NCBI RefSeq assembly: GCF_008831285.2
Contig: NC_045143.1
Location: forward strand, 20,174,854-20,238,853
DNA: 64,000 nt
Source of the DNA: Nymphaea colorata
Taxonomy: Eukaryota > Streptophyta > Magnoliopsida > Nymphaeales > Nymphaeaceae
Direction: 5' to 3'
Shown here: one piece after another, positions 10,911-21,783 of the stretch
Layout: every line of letters starts with the position of its first letter
How positions within the stretch are numbered: the stretch's first letter is position 1
The notes under the pieces: generated by a model
The model's database searches: none
Told to the model about the DNA's origin: nothing
Seen by the model: the letters and a program-made list of their open reading frames with translations, nothing else
Program-made: the position numbers and the translations under genes

Positions 10911-11324
10911 CATAGATTCATAAGTCATAAGGTCCATAAGTCTATGTGATACCACATCAAAAAACAAGTTTTAAATGTTATGTATTACACTACAAGATGA
11001 TAATGAAATTGTGAAAATGTTCAATGTCAATACATACAAAATGAAAGCACTCTCGACTCTCATTCATAATCTTCATCATATTCATTCTCATTGTCATCTC
11101 CATCTTCTTCATATTCATTTTCATGATTTAAAAATACCCCTTTCCTCCCAATGGGAATCAGCCACCGATGCACAAATCCATGGTTTAATAGATGATTTTA
11201 CGGTGAAAGTCGTTGAATTCCCTCGAAGGCGGCACAATCTCTAGGTTAGAAATGAAGAAGGGGCAGGTTTTTATAAAAAAAAAACCTGAAAAAGGGGTGT
11301 TCAGACCCCCTTTTTTGAAATCAG
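10911..11324. other. Probable remainder of element G leader, then unassigned AT-rich DNA
   Basis: The sequence resumes element G after element A. A reverse-strand TGGTATCACATAG near 10940-10952 might be a decayed primer binding site. No LTR boundary could be fixed and no gene is seen. Confidence 0.3.
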
Positions 11325-11506
11325 CCTATATCGTACGATACGGGCCGTATCGCACCGTATCGTACGATACGGGGGCTGGTATCGTACGTATCATACGATA
11401 CAGGCACAATATACCCCTATTTACGATACAAGGGGTGTATCGTATCGTATTTTGTAAACGATACGATATGTATCGTACGATACGACCTAGTATCGTATGA
11501 TATGTA
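11325..11506. mobile_element. Palindromic CGTACGATACG-rich inverted-repeat element
   Basis: The ends are inverted repeats (TATATCGTACGATAC on the left; CATATCATACGATAC on the complement of the right). The interior repeats GTATCGTACGATAC words in both orientations. No clear target duplication is seen, so the class is open. Confidence 0.55.
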
Positions 11507-11647
11507 CAACACTGCGTAGACCTACTAGTGCTGCAGGGGTTCACTTTAGCTGATTTACAACAACAACTTCCAATGTACTTGAGGGCTTGATGGCCAAACA
11601 GAAAGGCAACCTAAGCTACATGTTGACATCTATTGTCTTGTTGATGC

Positions 11648-11942
11648 ATAGTGACAAAAAACACGTTTTTTTTTCAAAAAAATGCGAAAAAAATACGATA
11701 AATTAAATGGTTGTTTAAAACTTTAAAAAAACATGTTTTTTTGGAAAAAATTGTGTTTTTTTCGTTTCTTTTTTCACTTTTTTCAGTTTTTTTTTTTATG
11801 TTCGTGTTATTAGTTTCTCACTTATTTTATTTTCTCCCATTTTTAGTTTTTTAAAATTTTTCAAAATTTACTATTTTCCCCTTTTTTTTCTCCCTTTTTT
11901 TAAGCTCACCGTTTAAAACTCCATGACGTTGTTTGTGACTAT
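11648..11942. mobile_element. AT-rich MITE-like element, copy 1
   Basis: The ends are inverted: ATAGTGACAAAAAAC against ATAGTCACAAACAAC (complement of the right end). The interior is homopolymer-rich T/A with shared words such as TTAGTTTCTCACTTATTTT and GCTCACCGTTTAAAACT. A homologous copy is at 28905-29301. Confidence 0.65.
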
Positions 11943-12289
11943 GATCGATATCTGGATCAGAAGAGGTCCATAATGAAATGTTATTGTTTAACAGCAACTA
12001 CCTTTCCAGTTATTCAATTACTTAATCTATCCTCAGACACTCATTTCTGCCAAGGTTTGATCAGAATCTTGTCAATTTCCTATTTTCGACTAAACTGCAA
12101 GCTGGTGAATGCTACCTAATTTTCTTAGGTCTTTTGGTTTTTCTTTTCTTTTGCGTTCTATCTGAAATTTATTTCAGTGTTATTTCTCTGTAGGTTCTAT
12201 TATTTGAAAGGATTTTCATTTGCTAATGTTGAAATTCATTTTCCATACTGCAATCAGTAATCTTGATCATTGGATGATATATGTTTCAG
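11943..12289 (+). other. Intron sequence before the first visible exon
   Basis: No gene or repeat recognised. Ends in the polypyrimidine-ATGTTTCAG acceptor of exon 1. Confidence 0.6.
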
Positions 12290-12336
12290 CATCTGCTTCC
12301 GGTTGGGGCAAAAGGGATGATGCTTCGGTTGTGAAG
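12290..12336 (+). CDS. Host gene exon 1 (first visible)
   Basis: Forty-seven bases between a TTTCAG acceptor and a GTATGG donor. It enters with two bases of a split codon, then encodes SASGWGKRDDASVVK, the conserved end of the second dehydrogenase-like domain. The previous exon must end in one codon base and was not found in the 12 kb upstream, so the upstream intron is probably longer than 12 kb. Confidence 0.8.
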
Positions 12337-13723
12337 GTATGGACCAAACCATGACTGCGTTTTCACCTGAACACCTCAAACAGTTATCAAGTTAGGCCAT
12401 CATTTAAAATTACTACCACTTTAAGATACTAAAAGAGTATGCTGATCTTTTTTATTTGTCCTGCCAAATATGAGGATGTCCCCTTTTTTAATTTTTTTTC
12501 TGTTGTATATGCATGAACACCTGCAAACATGCATTATTTCTGCATCATATGATCAAGTATCATTGATGCAGATATTACTGTAGTGTGCTCAGTAGCCACT
12601 CTAGGAACATGTAGAATCTTGTTTCATAAGTCCTAAGTTGAAATGGGGCTTTATAACATTAATTGGTGGGGCTCTTGCACTAGATTCCACTGAAATGTCA
12701 TGCTCATGCCTGTTTTCATCACAGTCATGAGGTTTGTTGAAAGGGCACTGCAGAGCCAATTTAAGCTCTGTTCTTGTTTTCCCTTTCGTTCTATCCAATC
12801 GGATGTAACTAAGGCATAATGTGCCTGACCTTCGTGCACTAGTGTAATGACTGATGAGCCTTACCAAAGCCTATAGTTACGCAGTAAAAAACATGAAAAT
12901 GCAGAAATGTGGAACGATACTTTGTCATGCCTTGTTCCCCAAGTCAAAATTCTTTTTACTGTCTTGTTAATTTTATCAGCTTGTTTAACTTATATATAAT
13001 GTGCACACACCTTATATACACTTTGTTTGCCCACAATTTTTTTCTTTTCTGGATCAGTCATAAAACCTTCACCTGCGCCATATCCCAATTCTGTGTCCAT
13101 ATTTTTGTCATACATAACAAGGTAAAAGAGGTTTTCAATCAGATAAAATTATAAATATGAAGATGAAACTATTGCCACAATTTGAAACATTGACATTGCT
13201 TGCATGCTTTTTGTCACATTGACTGATGAAATCATGTACTACCCAGATTATGCAGCCAAAGCAGTTGTGTGGGCGATTACAAATAAATATTCTAAAAAAA
13301 GAAGTCTGTGGATTCAGAAAAGTCCAAACCTCCTGGTTCCTCCATTGGGACAACTGGTGAAGTTTGGACTTGGCACATAAGAATAGTCATTGACTGTAAC
13401 AACAATGAGTATTACCCATTTGATACAAATAATGCACGACTATGGTAGCTTTCCGCAGGTACAAGAGTGAGCACTTTGAAGCAAGCAAGCTCTCCCTTCA
13501 TGATTCATTGTTGCTGGATAAATGACTTATTTTTTATAGCATGTAATGTGAACTTTATCAGTGTTGCAGTTTTGGTCACGGTGCATGATGTCGTTCTACA
13601 CTGATTGGTAGTTTTGTGGTGCATATGTGTATCAGCTCGAGCATTTTTTCTCATCAGAAACTATAACCTGGTATTTGTTGATTTTTTATTGACTATGCAT
13701 TTTCTTTGTTTTAATCTGTTCAG
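12337..13723 (+). other. Intron 1 of the visible gene
   Basis: 1387 bp of AT-rich intron between GTATGG and TTCAG. I see no coding or mobile sequence in it. Confidence 0.7.
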
Positions 13724-13938
13724 GTATATGAAAATCTAACAGGTGTGAGTGTTGATGGGAAGCTACCGATTCTCAATAAAGAAGAAGCACTAAATTCTCT
13801 GCCCTCTGAGTGGCCAAGAGATCCAATTGAAGAAATTGAGCTTTTGGAATGCAAAAAGGTCGCACAAGTATTGGTCGTACTTGATGATGATCCTACTGGC
13901 ACCCAAACTGTTCATGACGTTGATGTCCTGATAGAGTG
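13724..13938 (+). CDS. Host gene exon 2: start of the DUF1537 kinase domain
   Basis: Begins after TGTTCAG and ends in a split Trp codon before GTAAAA. It encodes the linker VYENLTGV and the kinase N-domain strand LVVLDDDPTGTQTVHDVDV. The DDPTGTQT motif is the acidic-plus-glycine signature at the start of four-carbon acid sugar kinases, near the substrate site. The 71 whole codons are open. Confidence 0.9.
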
Positions 13939-14042
13939 GTAAAATCCTTTTTTTAGTAACGTTTAACCTGTGAGATGAACCACACTGGGGCTAATTTATT
14001 CTTGAAATTTTCTTATTTATTCCTTGTTTTAACATTGTATAG

Positions 14043-14130
14043 GAGTGTTGAATCACTTTCATTGCAGTTCAATAAGAAGCCTAGTTGTTTTTTCATTTTA
14101 ACCAATTCTCGGTCCCTGAACTCTGAAAAG
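14043..14130 (+). CDS. Host gene exon 3: DUF1537 N-domain
   Basis: Starts after TATAG, completing the Trp codon, and ends with GAAAAG before GTACAG. It contains CFFILTNSRSL, the second conserved strand-turn of the DUF1537 N-domain. The spacing to exon 2 is only 104 bp, an ordinary plant intron. Confidence 0.9.
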
Positions 14131-14296
14131 GTACAGCTGTTTTATGAATCCTTTACATGCTCCAATCTTCGGATTCATAATGACCATTGTTGGGCATGTG
14201 CAAGCTTTTTCATGTTTATTCAAGCAGATAGATGAATGAAAGTCTGTTATATTTAAGGAAATTGGCATCTCACTCCAGCAATCAATCTTTCTTCAG

Positions 14297-14416
14297 GCCA
14301 CTTTATTGATTAAAGATATCTGTACCAATATAGATAGGGCAGCTAAAACTGTTGGAAACATTGAATACACTGTAGTGCTGAGAGGTGATTCAACACTTCG
14401 TGGTCATTTTCCAGAG
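14297..14416 (+). CDS. Host gene exon 4: DUF1537 N-domain
   Basis: Starts after TCTTCAG and encodes exactly 40 codons, including YTVVLRGDSTLRGHFPE. The RGDSTLRGH segment is a hallmark of the kinase N-domain. The exon is followed by GCAAGC rather than GT; reading through to any GT would disrupt the conserved join to exon 5. Confidence 0.87.
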
Positions 14417-14418
14417 GC
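14417..14418 (+). other. Non-canonical GC splice donor of intron 4
   Basis: The intron between exons 4 and 5 begins AG|GCAAGC and ends TGCAG. Its donor matches the strong consensus expected of minor GC-AG introns. This placement keeps the frame and the conserved HFP-E-E-V-D-A-A-V protein join. Confidence 0.75.
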
Positions 14419-14543
14419 AAGCTTCTCTCTTGCAGAATATTTTGATGTTTTAACTTTATGCAATAAATAGAATCCCCATACGTGCAATGACACGTGGAGC
14501 ATCAGGGTCATGATTTGGATTGGTTTATGCAATGCCAATGCAG

Positions 14544-14662
14544 GAGGTAGATGCTGCTGTGTCCGTGCTGGGTGAGATGGATGCATGGATTATTTGTCCT
14601 TTTTTCCTTCAAGGAGGCCGATACACTATTGAAGATGTGCATTATGTTGCAGATGGTGACAG
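14544..14662 (+). CDS. Host gene exon 5: DUF1537 N-domain
   Basis: Follows ATGCAG and ends in AG of a split Arg codon before GTGGAT. It encodes EMDAWIICPFFLQGGRYTIE and DVHYVADGD. The CPFFLQGGRYT segment is the conserved CPAFPxxGR-type motif of this kinase family. Confidence 0.9.
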
Positions 14663-14737
14663 GTGGATTTTTGCCTTGGTCTTATAGAGAAGTTTGAGCT
14701 TAACCTCATGTAATGGTGGCTTCTTGTAAACTCATAG

Positions 14738-14810
14738 GCTTGTTCCAGCTGGGCAGACTGAATTCTCTAAAGATGCTTCTTTTGGCTATCGTTCTTCTAA
14801 CATGTGCCAG
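14738..14810 (+). CDS. Host gene exon 6: DUF1537 N-domain
   Basis: Starts after CTCATAG, completing Arg, and encodes LVPAGQTEFSKDASFGYRSSN before the donor GTCTTT. The F-x-x-D-x-x-F-G-Y pattern is conserved in the family, where it follows the substrate loop. Confidence 0.88.
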
Positions 14811-14969
14811 GTCTTTGCATTCAAGCTATATCCTGGTATTTTCTGTTTTTCATAATCCTCCACAAAGTTAAAGGACAATTTCCTTTTCTCCCCGGTTTTT
14901 GCTTGGGAGATGTGGAGGATGGGAGGGTGTTCTGGCTAAGTGTCTGATGAATCACGTTTAATTGGACAG

Positions 14970-15089
14970 TGGGTGGAGGAAAAAACTAAAGGTCGCATTC
15001 CTGCTAGTAATGTTGCATCAATATCAATTGAGCTTCTAAGGAAGGGTGGACCTCAAGCTGTTTGTGATCGTCTTTGTAGTTTGAACAAG
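14970..15089 (+). CDS. Host gene exon 7: DUF1537 inter-domain segment
   Basis: Forty codons from TGGGTGGAGGAA (after GGACAG) to AACAAG before GTGAGG. It includes WVEEKTKGRIPASNV and ISIELLRKGG. It is the last exon before the 21-kb intron that holds copia elements B, C and D. Confidence 0.88.
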
Positions 15090-15659
15090 GTGAGGACCTA
15101 CTCTGAACCACCTTGATGTTCTGAACAATCTGTTAGTGTTAAACATGTTCGGTTACATTTTTTCAATTCTGCAGAGAGATATTCTTATGAATGTCAAGAA
15201 GTATGTCCTTGTTTGCTTCATTCTGACATTTCTGTTTCCCAGAACCCCAAATCAATGAATTGGTAAATTAATCAGGCTTCAATATGATTCTATATTTAGA
15301 TTAAACTGTAGATTGTAATGGCAACTTTAACTTGTGGAAACTGTATCCAAACTTAAGATATTCCTTTTATCCCTGTGCAAATTGGAGATTACTTTATAAA
15401 ATAGTTGTTCATGTTAGAAAACTAGTTGTTATTAATGTAGAGCTTATTCTTTGTATTTTTCAAAAATAGCTATTTTTCTGTTATAGTAGATTCTGTAAAA
15501 GCATGATTTGTAAAGTTCTGACTGTCTAATGTTAAGAGAGGAGCTGCGTTGTTAAAATTGGACTGAATCAGCCAGTTTGAATCAAATCAGCCTGATTTTG
15601 ATTAGATGCACTGGGTGATTTGAGGAGAACCTGCAGGAAGGTTAGGTCTTCCAACCTTT
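15090..15659 (+). other. Start of the 21-kb intron
   Basis: GTGAGG donor followed by AT-rich sequence. A 26-bp island between TTCTGCAG and GTATGT at 15177-15202 mimics a microexon but breaks the conserved protein join. Confidence 0.6.
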
Positions 15660-16494
15660 ATTGTTAAGGATCTGTACATAAATATACAAAATACACAAAA
15701 AATGCTCAGCTGTGCACCAGCACTACAAAAAACAGTGGGTGCTAGTAAAAAAGAACCCAATGGCAAGCCATTATAAACAAAAAGATCTGAGCTAAGTTAC
15801 AACTCCCTGCATCGGAACATAATTTTTTCGACAACAAATTGGGGTGGGTCTTCATCCAAGACAGTAATGTTGTGAATGATAGAGGATAGCTTTGGGAAGT
15901 ATCTAAGGACATTGCTTCGGCCTTCAGCAGCACGGTTGAGGAGCTTCCTCCAGCTCACCTTGTTGCTCAAAACACCAAATTCCCCTATGTCAGGTAAAAT
16001 CCTACTGAGATAGTCATCAAGGATTCTCAGTTCAGGATTGAACTAGATGATCCATGGGCTACTGAGCACCCAATTGTCCTCTCATTACAGCGGCCGCCTC
16101 ATGCCTGCCACCTGCTTCCCCATGCTTGCCACCTCCACATCAATGTTAACCATAGTCACTGCACCCAACCTATCTGAGCCAGCCTCCTCTTTCAGCCATC
16201 TCTTGTGTCTAACTCCAGTGGCTATTTTAACCAGTTGGCGTGATTGCTGATTGATCAAGCGGAAAGCAAGCACTAAGGAAAAGGATAGACTGGAATTGTG
16301 GAAGAAGGCGGGTATAGAACGAGACCTCTCCGTAATGTTCTTTCCTTCACATGCTTCAACCAGTGAATGCTAAAAACTACCTGACTGAATGTTCCACCCT
16401 TCTCCAATTTCTTGACCATCTTGACAGGAAACTACCAGTCCTCTTAATTGCTCACCAATCAACATGAACCATGAAATGGAAAACGAAGCAATTG
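15660..16494 (-). other. Unidentified decayed coding-like segment, left of element B
   Basis: The - strand has short open segments such as NVLRYFPKLSSIIHNITVLD and WLKEEAGSDRLGAVTMVNID separated by stops. The same sequence probably resumes at 21784 after element B. It looks like a decayed gene or transposon fragment, but I do not recognise the family. Confidence 0.35.
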
Positions 16495-16499
16495 CCTTG

Positions 16500-16748
16500 T
16501 GTAGAGATACGAACAAGAAGAAGAGGAAGAGAAGCAATGATCACGATGTAACGTGGAAAACCCTCAACACGAGGGAGAAAAAACCACGAATGAGGAGGAG
16601 TTGGTGCCCACTAGCAGCCAGACTCTCTCTCTCTTAAGATTATCATTAACACTTAAGGATTAGGGTTACATGACTTAAGTAGAGCCCAAAACGGGCTACA
16701 AGGCGGGTCGGGTATGGATCCGGACCCGAAACCCACAATCTATCAACA
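16500..16748 (-). repeat. 3' LTR of element B
   Basis: On the + strand it runs TGTAGAGATAC to ATCTATCAACA. It is identical to the copy at 21530-21778. The first six bases on the element strand, TGTTGA, include the pol stop codon. Confidence 0.95.
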
Positions 16749-16760
16749 CTCCCCCTCAAG
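16749..16760 (-). other. Polypurine tract of element B
   Basis: CTTGAGGGGGAG on the - strand, directly before the 3' LTR. Confidence 0.85.
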
Positions 16761-18463
16761 TTGGGCGTACATATCAAACATGCCCAACTTGGATACATTC
16801 CTCTCAAATGAAGCTGAAGGAAGAGCTTTCGTCAGAACATCAGCAGTTTGGTCTTCAGACTTCATGTAAGGTAAGATCAACTCTTTCGCATCAATCCTTT
16901 CCCGAATGAAGTGACGATCAATTTCAACATGTTTTGTTCTGTCGTGAAGTACAGGATTGTTGGCTAAGTTGATTGCAGACTTGTTATCACAATACATCTT
17001 CATAGGTCCTTCAATCTCTATTCCAATGTCAGTCAACAATATCTTCAACCATAATAACTCTGACACTCCCATAGCAACTGCCCTATATTCTGCCTCTGCA
17101 CTGGATCTAGAGCAAACATCCTGTCTCTTGCTCCTCCATACAACAAGGTTTCCTCCCAAGTAGACACAGTACCCTGTAGTGGATCGTCTGGTATCACCAC
17201 AACCTGCCCAATCCGCATCAGAATAGCCCTCGATTTCCACAGTCTCTTGTTTCACATACAGGAGTTCCTTACCAGGATTTTTCTTCAGGTAGCATAGCAC
17301 TCTGTCCACAGCCTTCAGATGTGCATCGGTTGGCGCATGCATGAATTGGCTCAAAACATTCACCGCAAAGGTGATATCAGGTCTCGTGAGGGTAAGATAA
17401 ATTAGCTTCCCAACCAAACGTTGATATCTTCCCTTGTCTTCTTCACAGAGAGGCTCTCCATCTCTGAGACTCAACTTGTGCCCAGTGTCAAAAGGGGTAG
17501 GAGTAGGTCTACATCCCAATTTACCAGTTTCTTCCAGCAGGTCTAATGTATATTTCCTTTGGTTTAGTACAAGACCAGTACTAGACCTAGCAACCTCCAT
17601 ACCAAGAAAATACCTTAGTTTTCCAAGATCTTTGAGGTCGAATTCTGTAGCCAGTAACCCTTTTAGCTTGATAATCTCCTCCTCATCATCTCCAGTAACA
17701 ATCATGTCATCTACGTAGACGAGCAGGAGAGTAACCTTGCTCTCCTTCTTCTTCACAAACAGAGTGTGATCTCCATTTCCTTGTTTGTATCCATGACGTA
17801 TCATCACTCTTCTCAGTCGTTCAAACCACGCTCTGGGCGATTGCTTAAGGCCATACAATGCCTTTTTCAGCTTACAACACATTTCTGGTTCTTCATATCC
17901 TGGAGGCATATGCATATATACTTCTTCTTCGAGGTCACCATTGAGGAATGCATTCTTAACATCCAGTTGATACATCTTCCACTCCTTCATCACAGCTAGG
18001 GATATAACCACCCTCACAGTCTTCATTTTCGCAACAGGAGCAAAGGTTTCCAAGTAATCAATTCCATATTTCTGGCTAAACCCCTTGGCCACAAGTCGAG
18101 CTTTATATCTTTCAACACTCCCATCTGGTTTGTACTTGATGGTATACACCCATTTGGATCCAACTAGGTGAGCGGCTTCAGGAATCTTCACCACTTCCCA
18201 TGTCAAGTTTCTTCTTAGGGCATCTATTTCTTCTTTCATTGCATCGGCCCACTTGGAGTCACTTTGAGCTTCAGCGACAGTCCTGGGAATCACAGCCAAA
18301 GAAAGAGTAGAAACAAAACACTTGTAATCTTTCCCAAGTCTGGAATAAGAAACAAAATTACCAATGGGGTGTTGAGTACATGACCTGACACCCTTTCTCA
18401 GGGCAATGGGAAGATCGTCATTCTTCTTTTCAACCTCATCATGGGTCTCCACGGTCTCCTCGG

Positions 18464-18489
18464 TAGGACTTGGTTCTAGGACTTGGTTC
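18464..18489 (-). repeat. 13-bp tandem duplication causing the element B frameshift
   Basis: TAGGACTTGGTTC occurs twice head-to-tail on the + strand. Because 13 is not a multiple of three, it separates the integrase and RT frames, which overlap by about 98 bases here. Confidence 0.85.
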
Positions 18490-21149
18490 ATCCAGGGAAG
18501 GAGTGGCATTGGGATTGGAAGTAGATCTAGCATCACAAGTCATCACCTCTGTCCGAGTACCTCGTCTAGAGTAGAACTGTCCAAACAACTGAGGGCCTTC
18601 CTTCTCAATGCTATTGTCACCCCTTTCCTCCTTCTCAGGCACATCAACAGTATTAAGTGATTCTGTTTTCTTGTAGTCCAAAAAATCTATAAACTGAAGT
18701 TCCTGTCTCTGAGAATACTCTTCCCTGCCCACAGACTGCTCCCCCTGAAGAGGATTCGCACCAAAGTAAGAGGCATGTTCCAAGAAGGTAACATCCCTCG
18801 TAACATAAGCTCGACCAGTAATAGGATCAATACATTTGTATCCTTTTTGCGTAGGAGAGTATCCAACAAAGACACCTTTGATAGACCTAGGATCAAGTTT
18901 CTTGACATTTGGACTGTGATCATGGATAAAACATACACAACCAAAAACACGAGGAGGAAGAGGAAATGGTGGACGACTGCCAGGAAGCAACGAGTGGGGA
19001 GTCCTACCATTCAAAACACGACTGGGCATGCGGTTAATAAGATAGGCACTAGTAAGAACTGCATCACCCCAATAGTGTTTAGGAAGATTTCTCTGAAACA
19101 AAAGAGCCCTGGTGACATTAAGAAGTTGACGATTTTTCCTTTCAGCTACCCCATTTTGAGGGGGGGTGTAACTACAGGATGTCTCGTGAACAATCCCCCG
19201 TTGTCTAAGAAACTCCTCAACAGGCCGACACATGTACTCACGGGCATTATCGGACCTGAAAGTTTTAACATTCGCACCATACTGGGTATGCACAAGAACA
19301 ATAAATGTCTCGATGATTCGAGGAACCTCGCTGCGGTCTTTTAACAAGTATATAAATGTAGCACGAGAGAAATCATCAATGAAAGTGATAAAATACTGGA
19401 AACCTTGACGGGTATGAATGCCCGAAGGTCCCCATACATCAGAGTGAATCAGAGAAAAAGCTTCATTAGCACAACTAGAAGAAAGAGGGTACGAAGCCCT
19501 CACATGTTTGGCAAACTGACAAACATCACAAGAAATGGAAGACACATCAAAGGAGGAACACAAGTCTGGAAACAAATGTTTCAAAATCCCAAAAGGTAAA
19601 TGCCCAAAACGTTCATGCCAGTACATAAAAGACTGAAGACAATCTTCTCTTCTCTTATCTGTCTTGCGGATCGCTGTCAACAGAGCAGTAGCCACACGTA
19701 TGGGAAGACGATATAATCCATCAGAAGCTAAACCAATCCCAATCCTCTTCCCTGTCACCAAGTCCTGCAAAACACAACGATCGGCAGAGAATATAAGTTC
19801 ACAATTCAATTCTTTAGTAAGTCTACTGACTGATAAGAGATTTAAAGGAAACTGGGGAACATGTAAAGCGCCCTGCACATGAAATTTGTCCAACAAGGAC
19901 AGAGTGCCTTCGCCTGCCACACAGGTAGAGGAACCATCTGCAAGAGAAACACGTTCCCTTCCCGAGGACAACTTATACTCATGAAACAATTTTGGATTAC
20001 CTGTCATGTGATGAGTAGCACCACTATCGACAATCCATTCCCCCACAGAAGAGTTACCTTGATTGCCAATAGCTGCAAGAGCATGATTAGCTGTAGTTCC
20101 CTCTGAGGTCTCAGTCTTGTTGACATCGAGCCTGCCCAAATAAGCCCTTAGTTCACGAAGCTGGTCAGCAGAAATGGAGACTTTTTCTCCACTAGAGGCT
20201 TGCACCTCAGACACGGGCGTTCTCCCAGTCAAAGATCTCCCTCTGTTCCCCTTCTTTTCTGGATGAAGATCCCAGCAATAATCCACAGTGTGACCTGTCT
20301 TCTTGCAGTGAGTGCACCGGCGAAGAGACCTAGATGGGCCGCCAGGACCACGACTCACGAGAGCAGATCTCTCGTTATAGGGCACAAGTTCCCTCTTCCC
20401 TTCTTTTGTAACAAGCCTTCGCTGTTCTTCCGCTTCAACACAGGAGTACACATCTTCAATACTGGACACCTCCCCTGAATTCAAAATCTGACTTCGAACA
20501 CCTTCAAACTCATCATTTAAACCTGCTAAAAATAGGAACACCCTGTTTTCCCATTCATGAGCAACATAGAGCGCCTGATCATGGGGACAATGCCAAGGAA
20601 TATCAGAATGATAGTCAAACTCTTCCCACTTGGCTTTCAAAGCCCCATAGTACTCTGCAACAGACGAGGTCCCTTGTCGAATGCCATAGACTGTCTTCAT
20701 TACTTGGTAAGTACGAATTGCGGTCTTCTTTTGGCCATACATTTGCTCGAGGACCACCCACATGTCTCTAGCAGTCTTCTTCCGAAGGATAAGGGGCTGA
20801 ATATCGGCGGAAACGGAATTGACAATCCAAGTTTTCACTTGATTATCCTCAAGAAACCAAGTATGCCACACATCACTTGTTCTTGCTGGTTCGGGGTTGC
20901 TCCCATCAATATAGGCCATGCGACCACGGCCAGCAATCCCCATGGTCATAGCAGGCGACCACGAGAAATAATTATCCTTGGTGAGGCGAAGAGTGATGAC
21001 CTGCATGGGAACATTCTCCGTTCTAAAAGCCCCTATTTCAGTGGGATTGGTGTTGACGGTTGACGAGGAAGAGGCTGCCATAATCACAGACCAGTAGGCA
21101 GCAAGGGCAGCAAGAAGCAATCACACGATACAACACCAAAAAACGGACA

Positions 21150-21420
21150 GAGAGCAGGAAACGGAACCAGGAAAAGCGGCGCGGCGCTGGGCGGGAACAG
21201 ACCAGGCAGTCGGCGCGGCGCTGGGGCGGAAGCGGCAGAACGGGAACGCCGCTGGGCAGGCCGACGCTGGGCGGAAGCGGCTGCGCTAATCAGGGCGTCG
21301 CTGGGCGGAGACGGCGGAATACCAGGGTCCGGTTGTCGCTAGGCGGAGACGGCGGAATCCTGATCGGCGTTGATCAGGGCGGCGCTGGGCGGAGACGGCG
21401 GCGGGACGACAGACGACGCT
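21150..21420 (-). repeat. GC-rich tandem repeat in element B leader
   Basis: Degenerate units of GGCGCTGGGCGGAGACGGCG type recur many times between gag and the PBS. Element D has related GGCGCTGGGAACGACGG units at 35190-35370, although the gag proteins differ clearly. Confidence 0.7.
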
Positions 21421-21517
21421 CGGGCACGAGCGTCGGGCACGGGCGAGACGATGAACAGTGCCGGGCGCTTCTCCTCTAACACGGGCAAAAGACAACCAGA
21501 AACGCCGGAACTTCACG

Positions 21518-21529
21518 GCTCTGATACCA
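21518..21529 (-). other. Primer binding site of element B
   Basis: TGGTATCAGAGC on the - strand immediately inside the 5' LTR. Confidence 0.93.
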
Positions 21530-21778
21530 TGTAGAGATACGAACAAGAAGAAGAGGAAGAGAAGCAATGATCACGATGTAACGTGGAAAACCCTCAACAC
21601 GAGGGAGAAAAAACCACGAATGAGGAGGAGTTGGTGCCCACTAGCAGCCAGACTCTCTCTCTCTTAAGATTATCATTAACACTTAAGGATTAGGGTTACA
21701 TGACTTAAGTAGAGCCCAAAACGGGCTACAAGGCGGGTCGGGTATGGATCCGGACCCGAAACCCACAATCTATCAACA
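21530..21778 (-). repeat. 5' LTR of element B
   Basis: 249 bp, TG...CA, identical to the 3' LTR. Followed on the right by the CCTTG target duplication. Confidence 0.95.
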
Positions 21779-21783
21779 CCTTG

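Larger units (their letters stand above)
16743..21081 (-). pseudogene. Element B gag-pol, single frameshift
   Basis: The ATG at 21081 (MAASSSSTVN) starts an 880-codon frame containing gag, zinc knuckle CTHCKKTGHTVDYC, protease IVDSGATHH, HHCC and integrase (HSDVWGPSG, SDNAREY, QNGVAERKN). It closes at 18439. A second frame, ending at 16743, holds the Gly-Lys-Gly-Tyr linker end, RT (YVDD near 17706-17717) and RNase H (YSDADWAGC, SSAEAEYRAV). The 13-bp direct repeat at 18464-18489 shifts the frame between them. All catalytic motifs are intact on either side. The final stop lies inside the 3' LTR. Confidence 0.93.
16500..21778 (-). mobile_element. Complete Ty1/copia retrotransposon B with identical LTRs
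   Basis: A 5279-bp element with 249-bp LTRs that I read as identical throughout, flanked by CCTTG (16495-16499 and 21779-21783). PBS, gag-pol and polypurine tract are present. The only coding break seen is a 13-bp tandem duplication. It is the youngest insertion in the window and lies antisense in the 21-kb intron. It belongs to a family related to, but distinct from, A and D. Confidence 0.95.

Noticed and set aside
15177-15202. Possible 26-bp microexon between TTCTGCAG and GTATGT
   Set aside because: Including it would shift the frame between exons 7 and 8, which join perfectly without it.
19405-21063. Plus-strand frames across element B
   Set aside because: Antisense shadows of the intact gag-integrase frame on the - strand.
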